Source of the DNA: Myxococcus qinghaiensis
GTDB lineage: Bacteria; Myxococcota; Myxococcia; Myxococcales; Myxococcaceae
Direction of reading: 5' to 3'
DNA: 64,000 nt
NCBI RefSeq assembly: GCF_024198215.1
Contig: NZ_JAKCFA010000014.1
Span: 62,001 to 126,000 of the forward strand
Shown: positions 8,846-16,324 of the stretch, one piece after another
How the letters are laid out: the number at the start of each line of letters is the position of its first letter
Numbering within the stretch: the stretch's first letter is position 1
Notes under the pieces: generated by a model
Told to the model about the DNA's origin: nothing
Databases searched by the model: none
What the model saw: only the letters and a program-made list of their open reading frames with translations
Made by a program: the position numbers and the translations under genes

Positions 8846-9687
8846 CCTTGTTCCGACATCCCAGAGACCGCATCCCCGTCCTGCTGTTCGCCACGGTGTT
8901 CGCCCTGGACCTGACGGTCTACTTCACGGCGAGAAACTGGTGGCTCCCCCTCCTCTGGCTCGCCCTCTGGGTGATTCCCAAGGGGTGGATCAGCGCCTGG
9001 AACCACCACCACCAGCACGTGCCCATGTTCCGGCACGCGCTGCCCAACCGCCTGCTGGAGGTCATCTTCGGCTTCCAGACGGGTGTGACGTCCCAGGCCT
9101 GGTTCCTCCACCACGTGGTCGGCCACCACCGCAACTACCTGGACCAGGAGAAGGACGAGGCCCGCTGGAAGCGCGATGACGGGTCCACCATGGGCGAGGT
9201 CGAGTTCTCCGTCATCAACACGCTGCAGGCCTACCCCCGGGCCTACGCCGTGGGGCGCTCACACCCGAAGGCCCTGCGCATCTTCCTGGCCATGGGCGCG
9301 CTCCAGGTGGCGCTGCTCGGCGTCCTGTTCTGGCACAACTGGTACAACGCCCTCTTCGTGTTCCTGCTCCCCATGGTGGCGTCGCTCTACGTCACCGTCT
9401 GGGCCACCTACTTCCACCACGTGGGGCTGGAGACGAAGGAGCACACGCAGGCCTCGTACAACATCGTTCACCGGGGCTACAACCTGATGACGGGCAACCT
9501 GGGCTTCCACACCGCCCACCACGCGAAGCACGGCGTGCACTGGTCCCAGCTCCCGGAGCTGCACGCGCAGCTGGCCAAGGACATCCCCAACACCCTGTAC
9601 CGTCAGCCGGGCATCCCCTTCGTCTGGTCCAACCCCGAAGCGAAGATTGAGCCGGGCGAGACGGAGCTGGGCGCCATCGTCCAGTGA
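8842..9687 (+). CDS. Membrane fatty-acid desaturase
   Basis: A 281-residue integral membrane di-iron desaturase. The three histidine boxes are present: NHHHQH (about residue 54), HHVVGHH (about 90) and HTAHHAKHGVHW (about 220). Hydrophobic segments flank them (VLLFATVFALDLTVYF, WWLPLLWLALWVIP, ALQVALLGVLFW, ALFVFLLPMVASLYVTVW). The family introduces a double bond (or sometimes a hydroxyl) into acyl chains using O2 and an electron donor. ATGA overlap with the P450 indicates one transcript. It could provide a polyunsaturated substrate for the lipoxygenases or act on a later intermediate; regioselectivity cannot be read from sequence. Confidence 0.9.
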   Translation: MTLFRHPRDRIPVLLFATVFALDLTVYFTARNWWLPLLWLALWVIPKGWISAWNHHHQHVPMFRHALPNRLLEVIFGFQTGVTSQAWFLHHVVGHHRNYLDQEKDEARWKRDDGSTMGEVEFSVINTLQAYPRAYAVGRSHPKALRIFLAMGALQVALLGVLFWHNWYNALFVFLLPMVASLYVTVWATYFHHVGLETKEHTQASYNIVHRGYNLMTGNLGFHTAHHAKHGVHWSQLPELHAQLAKDIPNTLYRQPGIPFVWSNPEAKIEPGETELGAIVQ

Positions 9688-9698
9688 GCAGGCCCCTG

Positions 9699-9737
9699 CC
9701 TCGCCGCGAGCCCGTGACGTGAGGCTCGCGAGCGAGG
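9699..9737 (+). terminator. Hairpin after the desaturase
   Basis: Stem CCTCGC (9699-9704) plus GCGAGCC (9706-9712) pairs with GGCTCGC (9723-9729) plus GCGAGG (9732-9737) around a 10-base loop. It has no T run, but it lies 11 bases past the desaturase stop, where an end of the lipoxygenase-P450-desaturase transcript is expected. Confidence 0.5.
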
Positions 9738-9810
9738 AAGCAGGACCCGACGAGGCGGAGGGCCCCGCGCCTTGACCGCCTCGCCGCAATCCCCGATATC
9801 CCCCGTGGCG

Positions 9811-9832
9811 CGCAATTGAGATTGCGTCGCAA
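9811..9832. promoter_or_regulatory. Fur-like palindrome upstream of the TonB-dependent receptor
   Basis: CGCAAT-TGAG-ATTGCG (9811-9826) overlaps the palindrome TTGCGTCGCAA (9822-9832), ending 23 bases before the receptor ATG. It shares the CGCAAT/ATTGCG half-sites with the palindrome upstream of the PepSY operon (15846-15863), which would fit common iron control. It is a weak match to a classical Fur box. Confidence 0.35.
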
Positions 9833-9855
9833 AACCAAGTAGTCCGGGATTGCGG

Positions 9856-12393
9856 ATGTTCTCACCGGTCACCTCCCTCGCGCTGCTCCTCTCGGTGGCC
9901 TCCCCGGCCCCGTCCACGCCGTCCCCCTCGGAGGCGCCCGCTCCAGCCACGGCCTCGGCCACGGCGGAGGTCCCACCGGGCGATGAGGTCCAGGTGCCTC
10001 GGCGCCTCGACAGCGTCGGGGTTCCCTATCCTGAAGCCGAGCAGGCGGCCGGGCGCGAGGGAGAGGTCGTCCTTCGACTCACGCTCGATGAGCGCGGCAC
10101 CGTGACGGACTCGGAGGTCGTCCGCTCCGCGGGCGCGGCCTTCGACGAAGCCGTGAGGACCGCCAGCTTCTCCTTCAAGTTCGAGCCCGCGCGCGTCCGG
10201 GGCGAGGCCGTGGCCTGCCAGATTGAGCTGGCCCACACCTTCAAGCTCGACGCGCCTGCCTCGCCTCCCGTCCCCGAGGCGCCCGCTGGCGCCGAGCCCA
10301 CGGCGGAGCCTGGCGCGATTGCGGAGCCCACGCCGCCAGTCCCCGAGGAGAAGAAGCTGGAGACCACCGTCTCCGCGCGCTCGGACGCGGAAGCGCGGCG
10401 CCAGTCCGCCGAGGCCGTGAGAATCGTGAGCATCCAGCGCGCTCGCTCGCGCTCTGGAGACCTGGGCCAGGTGCTGGCCTCACAGGAGGGCGTGGAGGTG
10501 CGGCGCACGGGCGGGCTCGGCAGCACCGCGCTGTTCGCGCTCAACGGCCTCACCGACGACCAGATTCGTTTCTTCCTGGACGGCGTGCCGCTGGACCTCT
10601 CGGGCTATCCCTTCGGCATCGCCAACGTGCCCGTCAACCTGGTGGACTCCATCCAGCTCTACCGGGGCGTGGTGCCGGTGCGCTACGGCGCGGACGCGCT
10701 CGGTGGCGCCGTCAACCTCATCTCCGCGCCGCTGGAGACAGGCGCGCATGGCGCCGTGTCCCTCCAGGGTGGAGCCTTCGGCACCTTCCGCCTCACGCTC
10801 GGCGGCGGCTACAAGCCCGCGGAAGAGGGCTTCTACGCGCGGGCCCACTTCTTCGCCGACACCACGAACAACGACTACTCCGTCGACGTGGAGGCCGCGG
10901 ATGACCGGGGCAGCCTCCGTCCCGTCACCGTCAAGCGCTTCCACGACGGCTACGAGGCGCTCGGCGGTGGCGTCGAGGCGGGCTACACCGGCCTGTCCTG
11001 GGCGGACCGCCTCGTCGTGCGCGCCTTCGGCTCCCAGCACGACAAGGAGCTGCAACACAACTTGGTGATGTCGGGCACGCCGTACGGAGAGGCCCGCTAC
11101 GACTCCGACACGCTGGGCGCGCAGGTGCTCTACGCGAAGACGCTGTCGCCGAGCGTCCACCTGGACGTGCTGGCGGGCTACGCGTGGCAGGCCACGAAGC
11201 TCACGGACGTGGGCGAGTGGGTCTACGACTGGTTCGGCAACCGCGTCCGTCAGCGCGACGTGGCGGGGGAGCTGGGTGGGACCCCCGTCGATCAGACGGT
11301 CTGGCAGCGCTCCCTCTATGGCCGCGTCAACGTGGGCTGGGACGTGGCGGAGCACCAGACGCTGCGGCTCGCCTTCGCTCCGACGAGGACGGCGCGGACC
11401 GGTGAGGAGCGGCGCAAGCTCAGCCCCAGCGACCCGGACCGGCTCGCCCCGGAGCGCTCGCAGCTCACCTTCGTCACCGGGCTCGAATACGAAGTCGACC
11501 TGTTCGACGACGCGCTGGAGGTCATCCTCTTCGGCAAGGACTACGTCTACCAGGGCAAGGCCGAGCAGCCGATGGAAACGGGGGGCTGGCGGAACAAGGA
11601 CCGCGAGCTGCATCAGCTTGGAGGCGGCACGGCGCTGCGGCTCCGGCTGGGCTCGCCCGTCTACCTCAAGGCCAGCTACGAGCGCGCCACGCGCCTGCCG
11701 CGCCCCGACGAGGTCTTCGGCAACGGAGTGCTCATCCAGGAGAACCTGGACCTGGAGCCGGAGCACAGCCACAACCTGAACCTGGGCCTCGCCTCGGTAC
11801 CGCTGCGCACGAAGCTGGGCACCTTCCGGGGTGAGCTCAACGGCTTCGCCCGCTTCGCGGACAACCTCATCCTGCTCGCGGGGAGAGACCGGGACTGGAG
11901 CTACCAGAACGTGTACGCGGCCCGGATTCTCGGCGTGGAGGGCTCGGCCGGGTGGAGTTCACCAGGCGGCCTCTTCAGCCTGGACGCCAACGCCACCGTG
12001 CAGAACCCGCGCAACGTCTCCGGCCAGGGCACCTTCGGCGCCTTCGAGGGAAGCCGCCTGCCGAACCGTCCGTGGCTCTTCGCCAACGCCACGGCCCGCG
12101 TGTCCCTGCGAGGGCTGGCGCTGGCGGAGGACGAGCTGTCCCCGTTCTGGAGCACCCGCTACGTGAAGGGCTTCTTCCGCAACTGGGAGAGCCTGGGCAC
12201 GGTGGAGTCGAAGGAGACCATCGCCACCCAGTTCGTGCAGGCGGCGGGAGTCGGCTACCGCGTCCGGCGAGGCAAGCTCACCGCGGGGCTCACCGCCGAG
12301 CTGGAGAACGTCACCGACGCGCGCGTCTTCGACTTCTACGGCGTCGAGCGGCCCGGCCGCGCGGCCTGGCTCAAGGGCACGCTCGAGTACTGA
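9856..12393 (+). CDS. TonB-dependent receptor with N-terminal TonB C-terminal domain (probable siderophore receptor)
   Basis: An 845-residue outer-membrane receptor. Residues 1-17 look like a signal peptide. Residues about 45-130 match the TonB C-terminal fold (VPYPEAEQAAGREGEVVLRL, FDEAVRTASFSFKFEPARVR). A Pro/Glu linker carrying KLETTVSAR, a TonB-box-like segment, follows at about 165-172. The plug starts near residue 190 (DLGQVLASQEGVEVRRTGG, YRGVVPVRYGADALGGAVNL) and leads into a long beta-barrel. Such receptors import iron-siderophores or other scarce ligands. The fused TonB domain is usually a separate inner-membrane protein; the fusion is known in some myxobacteria, where its role is not settled. 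The ATG at 9856 is chosen over a TTG two codons earlier because it begins the signal sequence. It converges with the MxcI-like/PepSY operon, which suggests a shared uptake task. Confidence 0.9.
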   Translation: MFSPVTSLALLLSVASPAPSTPSPSEAPAPATASATAEVPPGDEVQVPRRLDSVGVPYPEAEQAAGREGEVVLRLTLDERGTVTDSEVVRSAGAAFDEAVRTASFSFKFEPARVRGEAVACQIELAHTFKLDAPASPPVPEAPAGAEPTAEPGAIAEPTPPVPEEKKLETTVSARSDAEARRQSAEAVRIVSIQRARSRSGDLGQVLASQEGVEVRRTGGLGSTALFALNGLTDDQIRFFLDGVPLDLSGYPFGIANVPVNLVDSIQLYRGVVPVRYGADALGGAVNLISAPLETGAHGAVSLQGGAFGTFRLTLGGGYKPAEEGFYARAHFFADTTNNDYSVDVEAADDRGSLRPVTVKRFHDGYEALGGGVEAGYTGLSWADRLVVRAFGSQHDKELQHNLVMSGTPYGEARYDSDTLGAQVLYAKTLSPSVHLDVLAGYAWQATKLTDVGEWVYDWFGNRVRQRDVAGELGGTPVDQTVWQRSLYGRVNVGWDVAEHQTLRLAFAPTRTARTGEERRKLSPSDPDRLAPERSQLTFVTGLEYEVDLFDDALEVILFGKDYVYQGKAEQPMETGGWRNKDRELHQLGGGTALRLRLGSPVYLKASYERATRLPRPDEVFGNGVLIQENLDLEPEHSHNLNLGLASVPLRTKLGTFRGELNGFARFADNLILLAGRDRDWSYQNVYAARILGVEGSAGWSSPGGLFSLDANATVQNPRNVSGQGTFGAFEGSRLPNRPWLFANATARVSLRGLALAEDELSPFWSTRYVKGFFRNWESLGTVESKETIATQFVQAAGVGYRVRRGKLTAGLTAELENVTDARVFDFYGVERPGRAAWLKGTLEY

Positions 12394-12407
12394 CGGACGT
12401 GAAGGAC

Positions 12408-12441
12408 GACGCGCCCGGCCTCGAACGAAGCCAGGCGCGTC
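12408..12441. terminator. Hairpin between convergent receptor and lipoprotein genes
   Basis: GACGCGCC (12408-12415) pairs with GGCGCGTC (12434-12441), with GGC/GCC pairing possible inside. It lies between two convergent stop codons and could end transcription from both sides. No T run is present. Confidence 0.45.
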
Positions 12442-12453
12442 GGGCACGACGGC

Positions 12454-13677
12454 TCAGCGCACCTTCACGAACTGGTACGCCCAGCCCAGCGTCTCGAAGC
12501 GCTTCACCGGCGCGCCGCTGACGCCCAGCTCCCAGATGGCCGTCTTGCTGTAGTCGGCCGTGGGCAGCAGCAGGAACGTCCGGCCGTCCAGCGTGAAGGA
12601 GTAGTAACCGCCCGCGATGAAGCCGAGCTCTTCAATGGGCGACGCCGTGCCGGCCTCCAGGTTCACCCGCCACAGCTTCCAGTGCAGGCCGCTGGTGATG
12701 TCCGTGGCCTTGGTGTTCTCGTCGATGGTCAGGTTCTCGTCGTGGAACACGGCGACGACGCCGGTGCCATTGCCCAGGTAGCGGAACGCCGCCGTCTGAC
12801 GGCCGCCGACCATCGAGGAGAGCGAGCGCGTGAAGGTGGTGTCAATCTCCTGCGCCCCGGCCTTGATGCGCACCATGCAGGTGGCGGGCGCGGTCTCCTT
12901 GAGGACGGGCGCCGCGGAGCTGAACACCCAGTTGGAGAAGTAGATGTTGCCGGCCTCGTCCTGCGTCGCCACGTCGAGCCCGGGGCACGGCGCATCCAGC
13001 AGCTTCACCAGACTGTCATCCGTCTTCGAGTAGATGGCGATCTGCGAGGTGGGCAGGAAGTTGAAGTAGCTGCCATCCGTCCAATAGAACGACTGGAACA
13101 CATACTCACCGCGCACCACGCGGGCGCGGTCATAGCCCGTCTTCACCACCAGGTCCTCGCGCTCGCGGACCACGCCCGGCACCTCGGCGGGACCGGAGAT
13201 CTCCATCGTCGAGGGGTTCCAGATGATGCGCCGGGACTCCTCCAGCGACATGTACGCGCTGGTCGAGTCCACGAACTGATTGAAGTAGAGCGGCGAGGTG
13301 GTGAGGCCGTAGTTGGCGAAGCTGATGCGCCCCGCGTCCTCCAGCGTGCCGTCATCCTTCACCGTGTAGCGCGACACCTCGGGCGCCTCGCCCGCGCCAA
13401 CGAAGAGCATCCCGTCAACGGCGCCAATCGTCGCGAAGCCGGAGTGCTCGCGGGCCTTCGTCAAATCCAGCGCGGTGATGTCCAGGGAGTTGAAGACGCT
13501 CACGTACGTGGCGCTTCCGGCCTGGGAGAAGACCGACGTGGCCAGGCTGTACACGGGCTCCTTGGTATCGGACGGGCCCGGCGTCTTCTCGTCGTCGTCT
13601 CCGCAGCCCACCAGGGCGGTGGTGAGCAGGAGCGAGGTGGCGGCGGATGCCGTGGCGAGACGGCGGAGGGTGCGCAT
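12454..13677 (-). CDS. MxcI-like lipoprotein (DUF4374-type, siderophore-locus protein)
   Basis: A 407-residue predicted lipoprotein: n-region MRTLRRLATASA, hydrophobic LLLTTALV and lipobox LVGC (Cys25). The mature part is beta-rich with a propeller-like rhythm (SFANYGLTTSPLYFNQFVDS, NIYFSNWVFSS, IAGGYYSFTLDGRTFLLLP) and resembles the MxcI/DUF4374 proteins that accompany siderophore receptors and PepSY membrane proteins, the type first named in the myxochelin cluster. Its biochemical role is not established. The ATG at 13677 is chosen because the frame upstream, open to 14346, only overlaps the PepSY gene. It is the last gene of a four-gene minus-strand operon, 35 bases below the PepSY stop. 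Confidence 0.72.
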   Translation of the reverse strand: MRTLRRLATASAATSLLLTTALVGCGDDDEKTPGPSDTKEPVYSLATSVFSQAGSATYVSVFNSLDITALDLTKAREHSGFATIGAVDGMLFVGAGEAPEVSRYTVKDDGTLEDAGRISFANYGLTTSPLYFNQFVDSTSAYMSLEESRRIIWNPSTMEISGPAEVPGVVREREDLVVKTGYDRARVVRGEYVFQSFYWTDGSYFNFLPTSQIAIYSKTDDSLVKLLDAPCPGLDVATQDEAGNIYFSNWVFSSAAPVLKETAPATCMVRIKAGAQEIDTTFTRSLSSMVGGRQTAAFRYLGNGTGVVAVFHDENLTIDENTKATDITSGLHWKLWRVNLEAGTASPIEELGFIAGGYYSFTLDGRTFLLLPTADYSKTAIWELGVSGAPVKRFETLGWAYQFVKVR

Positions 13678-13712
13678 GATGGACTCCGTTGAGGGGGGTG
13701 AGGCGTGGAGGG

Positions 13713-15260
13713 TCAGGTCGGCACGGAGGCTGAAGCGTCCGGCTCGACGGTGGAGGGAGAAGCCACGGGCGTGGGGCGCTGGAGGCGCCGGATGGCACGC
13801 GCGGCGCCCGCGAGGAGGAGCGCCAGCGCCACGAGGCCCAGCTCCGTCGCCAGCACGTGCGACGAGCCCGAGACGAAGGGCAGCCGCCCCATCCTCGCCC
13901 CGTCGATGAGTGGGACGACGACGAGCAGCGCGCTGGCGCCCAGGAGCAGGCGGCGCGCATACCGCGCGGGCTCGCCGTCGACGAAGGCGCCCGCGATTCC
14001 GAGCCCCCAGGCCGCGAGGAAGACAGCGTGCTCCCAGCTCGGACGCGCGGACAGCTCCGCGGGGAGCAGCTGGTTGGCGAGGAAGAGGCTGGCGACCGCC
14101 AGCGCGAGTCCCGCGCAGAAGCCGGAGGTCAGCATCGCGAGCACGCGGTCGAAGCGACTGGACGCCTTCGCGCGCCGCCGCTCCAGCCAGAGCAGGTTGC
14201 CCGCGAGGATGCCGAACGCGGAGACGAAGGCCAGCAGGGCGTAGAGCACCTTTGCGGGGAAGCTTGCCCAGGTGGCGAAGTGAAGCCCGTACAGCGGGTC
14301 CATCACCCGCGAGTAGAGCGTCCCACCGCCCGTGTCGCGGGCCCACAAGAGCTCTCCGGTCCTCGAGACGCGCACGTGGGTGAAGGCGTGCAGCGTGCCC
14401 TCGCGCTCCCCGGGGAGATGGACGATGCCCTGCTCGTCACCGAGGTTGTCGAAGAAGAACCAGGAGTGCTCCGACGCGGGGAAGCGCTGCTTCGCCAGGG
14501 CGAGCGCATGGGCCAGGTCGGGAGCACCCGCGGGCTTGCCTGACGCGGCGGGAGGAGCAGGCCAGTCCACGGCGAGCGCCTTCACCTGCGGGTCGCCCTT
14601 CATCGACGTCTTCACCACGGCGGGCTCGAACCAGTCGTCGAGCCAGAGAATCCCACCGGTGATTCCGAAGACGAGCAGGAAGGGCGCGCTGATGACGCCA
14701 ATCACCTTGTGCGTGTCGGACCAGAACACCCGGCGCGCGGAGCCCGGACGGAACTGCACCAGCTCGCGCATCATCCTGCCGAGCTGGAGCAGCAGCCCGG
14801 TGCCCACCAGCAGGACGAGCACGGCCGAGGCGAGCCCCGACAGGTGCTGTCCGCCGGGTATCGGCTCCAGGAAGTGCATCGCGTTGAGGAACTCGCCCAG
14901 GTCGCTGCGCTCCCCGAGCTGCCGGCCGGTGACGGGGTCCCACCAGAGCGGATGGATGGCGCCGTCGGTCATCCGCCACAAGCGCAGCCACGGCTCCTCC
15001 GCGGTGGGCAGGGAGATGCCGAACCACACGGGTCGAGACGCGGCCTCCGAGTCCGCCAGCCGCTGCGCGAGCTCGACGGCCCGCGCCTCCGGGACGGCGA
15101 TGGGCGCGCGGAACGTGGGCTCCTGCCAGGGCGACAGCTCCTCCGCGAAGAGAGCGAAGGCCCCCAGGAAGAACGTCACGAACAGGACCAGGGACGACAG
15201 CACGCCGGCCCACGCGTGGGCATCCCAGAGAATCTCGTAGGCACGGGCAGAGAGCTTCAA
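13713..15260 (-). CDS. PepSY-associated transmembrane protein (PiuB-like, iron uptake)
   Basis: A 515-residue inner-membrane protein. The N-terminus KLSARAYEILWDAHAWAGVL with LVLFVTFFLGAFALF is the typical first helix of PepSY_TM proteins. DTHKVIGVISAPFLLVFGIT and DPLYGLHFATWASFPAKVLYALLAF mark further helices with conserved His residues, and the region HALALAKQRFPASEHSWF is PepSY-like. At least seven hydrophobic segments are visible. Members are often iron-repressed and sit beside siderophore receptors; some reduce or release iron from siderophores in the periplasm. The start is a TTG at 15260 that overlaps the upstream stop (TTGA); no ATG is available near the conserved N-terminus. Confidence 0.85.
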   Translation of the reverse strand: MKLSARAYEILWDAHAWAGVLSSLVLFVTFFLGAFALFAEELSPWQEPTFRAPIAVPEARAVELAQRLADSEAASRPVWFGISLPTAEEPWLRLWRMTDGAIHPLWWDPVTGRQLGERSDLGEFLNAMHFLEPIPGGQHLSGLASAVLVLLVGTGLLLQLGRMMRELVQFRPGSARRVFWSDTHKVIGVISAPFLLVFGITGGILWLDDWFEPAVVKTSMKGDPQVKALAVDWPAPPAASGKPAGAPDLAHALALAKQRFPASEHSWFFFDNLGDEQGIVHLPGEREGTLHAFTHVRVSRTGELLWARDTGGGTLYSRVMDPLYGLHFATWASFPAKVLYALLAFVSAFGILAGNLLWLERRRAKASSRFDRVLAMLTSGFCAGLALAVASLFLANQLLPAELSARPSWEHAVFLAAWGLGIAGAFVDGEPARYARRLLLGASALLVVVPLIDGARMGRLPFVSGSSHVLATELGLVALALLLAGAARAIRRLQRPTPVASPSTVEPDASASVPT

Positions 15261-15514
15261 GCGAGCACCAGGACGACGGCCGCCACGGCGGCGACTCCGG
15301 CGGAGACAGCCCAGGCACGCGCGGCGCTGCGGGCAAGCAATGCCAGACACACGGCGGTGGCGGCGGCGGGCAGGACTGCGAGCACCGCGATGAGCAGCCT
15401 GACATCCGCCGGCACGGGTAACACCGCCGGTACGGCCAGGCTCGCGAGCACCGCGGCGCCGGGAGCACCCGTCACGGCGGCGGCGATACGGCCGGCTCCA
15501 TGCTGGTGGGCCAT
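15257..15514 (-). CDS. Small membrane protein, DUF3649-like
   Basis: An 85-residue hydrophobic protein with about three membrane segments (AAVLASLAVPAVLPVP, LLIAVLAVLPAAATAVCLAL, WAVSAGVAAVAAVVLVL) and the motif LLARSAARAW, which resembles the ARSxxRAW stretch of DUF3649 proteins. These are found between DUF3325 and PepSY proteins in iron-uptake operons. The ATG at 15514 overlaps the upstream TGA by one base, and the stop overlaps the PepSY TTG. The function is unknown; a helper of the PepSY protein is an inference from context. Confidence 0.65.
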   Translation of the reverse strand: MAHQHGAGRIAAAVTGAPGAAVLASLAVPAVLPVPADVRLLIAVLAVLPAAATAVCLALLARSAARAWAVSAGVAAVAAVVLVLA

Positions 15515-15816
15515 CAGGCGCCTCCCCACCACAGCACCGCGAGCCCCAGCGCGCCCAGCGGCCACACATACCGCGTGGCGCGAGGCCACAGCGGCACCGC
15601 GAACGCGAGGAGGGGAACCACCAGCATCGCCAGCACGGCGGCGCAGGTCAGCCCCACCGCGAGCCCCTGGGCCTTCACGGCGAACCCCACGGAGGTGAGG
15701 AGGCAGAACGCCCCCAGCGCCCTCCCCCACAGGGGACGGCCGGTCAGCAGCGGAGGAAGCGCGACGCCACGGAGCACGGCGAGGCCCAGCACCATCAGCA
15801 GGGTCGATGTCGCCAT
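15514..15816 (-). CDS. Small membrane protein, DUF3325-like
   Basis: A 100-residue, almost wholly hydrophobic protein with three likely helices (STLLMVLGLAVLRGVAL, GAFCLLTSVGFAVKAQGLAVG, AVLAMLVVPLLAFAVPLW). Position and size fit the DUF3325 protein that opens DUF3325-DUF3649-PepSY operons. The ATG at 15816 follows a GAGGAGGAC Shine-Dalgarno; frame upstream of it (to 15936) runs over the Fur-like palindrome and is not coding. It is the first gene of the operon. The function is unknown. Confidence 0.65.
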   Translation of the reverse strand: MATSTLLMVLGLAVLRGVALPPLLTGRPLWGRALGAFCLLTSVGFAVKAQGLAVGLTCAAVLAMLVVPLLAFAVPLWPRATRYVWPLGALGLAVLWWGGA

Positions 15817-16324
15817 GTCCTCCTCGGGAACCGCCAACTGATAATGATTCGCAATTGCGAATCGCGGGCAGTTCAACCGCACCCACGAGGTGATGTCAAG
15901 GCGAGCCGTGAGCCCTGCCTGGAGAGGCACCGTCAATGCCCGGAGCGCAGGTTTTCAGCGCCTGGATTCAAAGCAGGACGCCTGAAATCCAAGGCGTGAG
16001 AGAGCGGACGAGAGGGCGAGCGTGGCTCTCCCGCCTGGCGCCACTGGGGGCGATGGTGGCCCGCGCCAGCAGCGAAGTCCGTGCGCTGCGGGAAGGTCCG
16101 TGCCCACCCGTGGCACGAGGGCCAGGGCCTTCACCTGAGGTGCGGGCTGTGATTGGCGATTCTTGTCGTCCCCGCGCCAGGGTTTCCACGGTAGCGGCTC
16201 GAGGGGACGACTGTGCAACCAGACGTGGTGCTGCATCCGCGTGGTGCGACAGCGGACCGGGTTCGTGTCCCAGACGGGGAACCACGCCTGCAAGCCCTGC
16301 CTCGGCAGCAACGACTGACGCGGC
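15817..16324. other. Intergenic region with operator and a possible gene remnant
   Basis: This 508-base stretch holds the Fur-like box at its left end and no convincing gene. On the plus strand, 16136-16318 is open and ends in a stop after a cysteine-rich run (CNQTWCCIRVV then HACKPCLGSND), with no good start; it could be the tail of a decayed small secreted protein. Other open frames here have no family features. Confidence 0.3.
15840..15863. promoter_or_regulatory. Fur-box-like operator upstream of the PepSY operon
   Basis: GATAATGATTCGCAATTG followed by CGAATC: the left half GATAATGAT equals half of the classical Fur box, and 15846-15863 is a perfect 18-base palindrome (GATTCGCAATTGCGAATC). 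It lies 24 bases upstream of the first ATG of the operon, in a promoter position, and is notably AT-richer than its surroundings. Repression by iron-loaded Fur is the likely mode. Confidence 0.65.

Noticed and set aside
13678-14346. N-terminal extension of the MxcI-like lipoprotein
   Set aside because: The extra frame overlaps the PepSY gene and would bury the lipoprotein signal peptide inside the protein.
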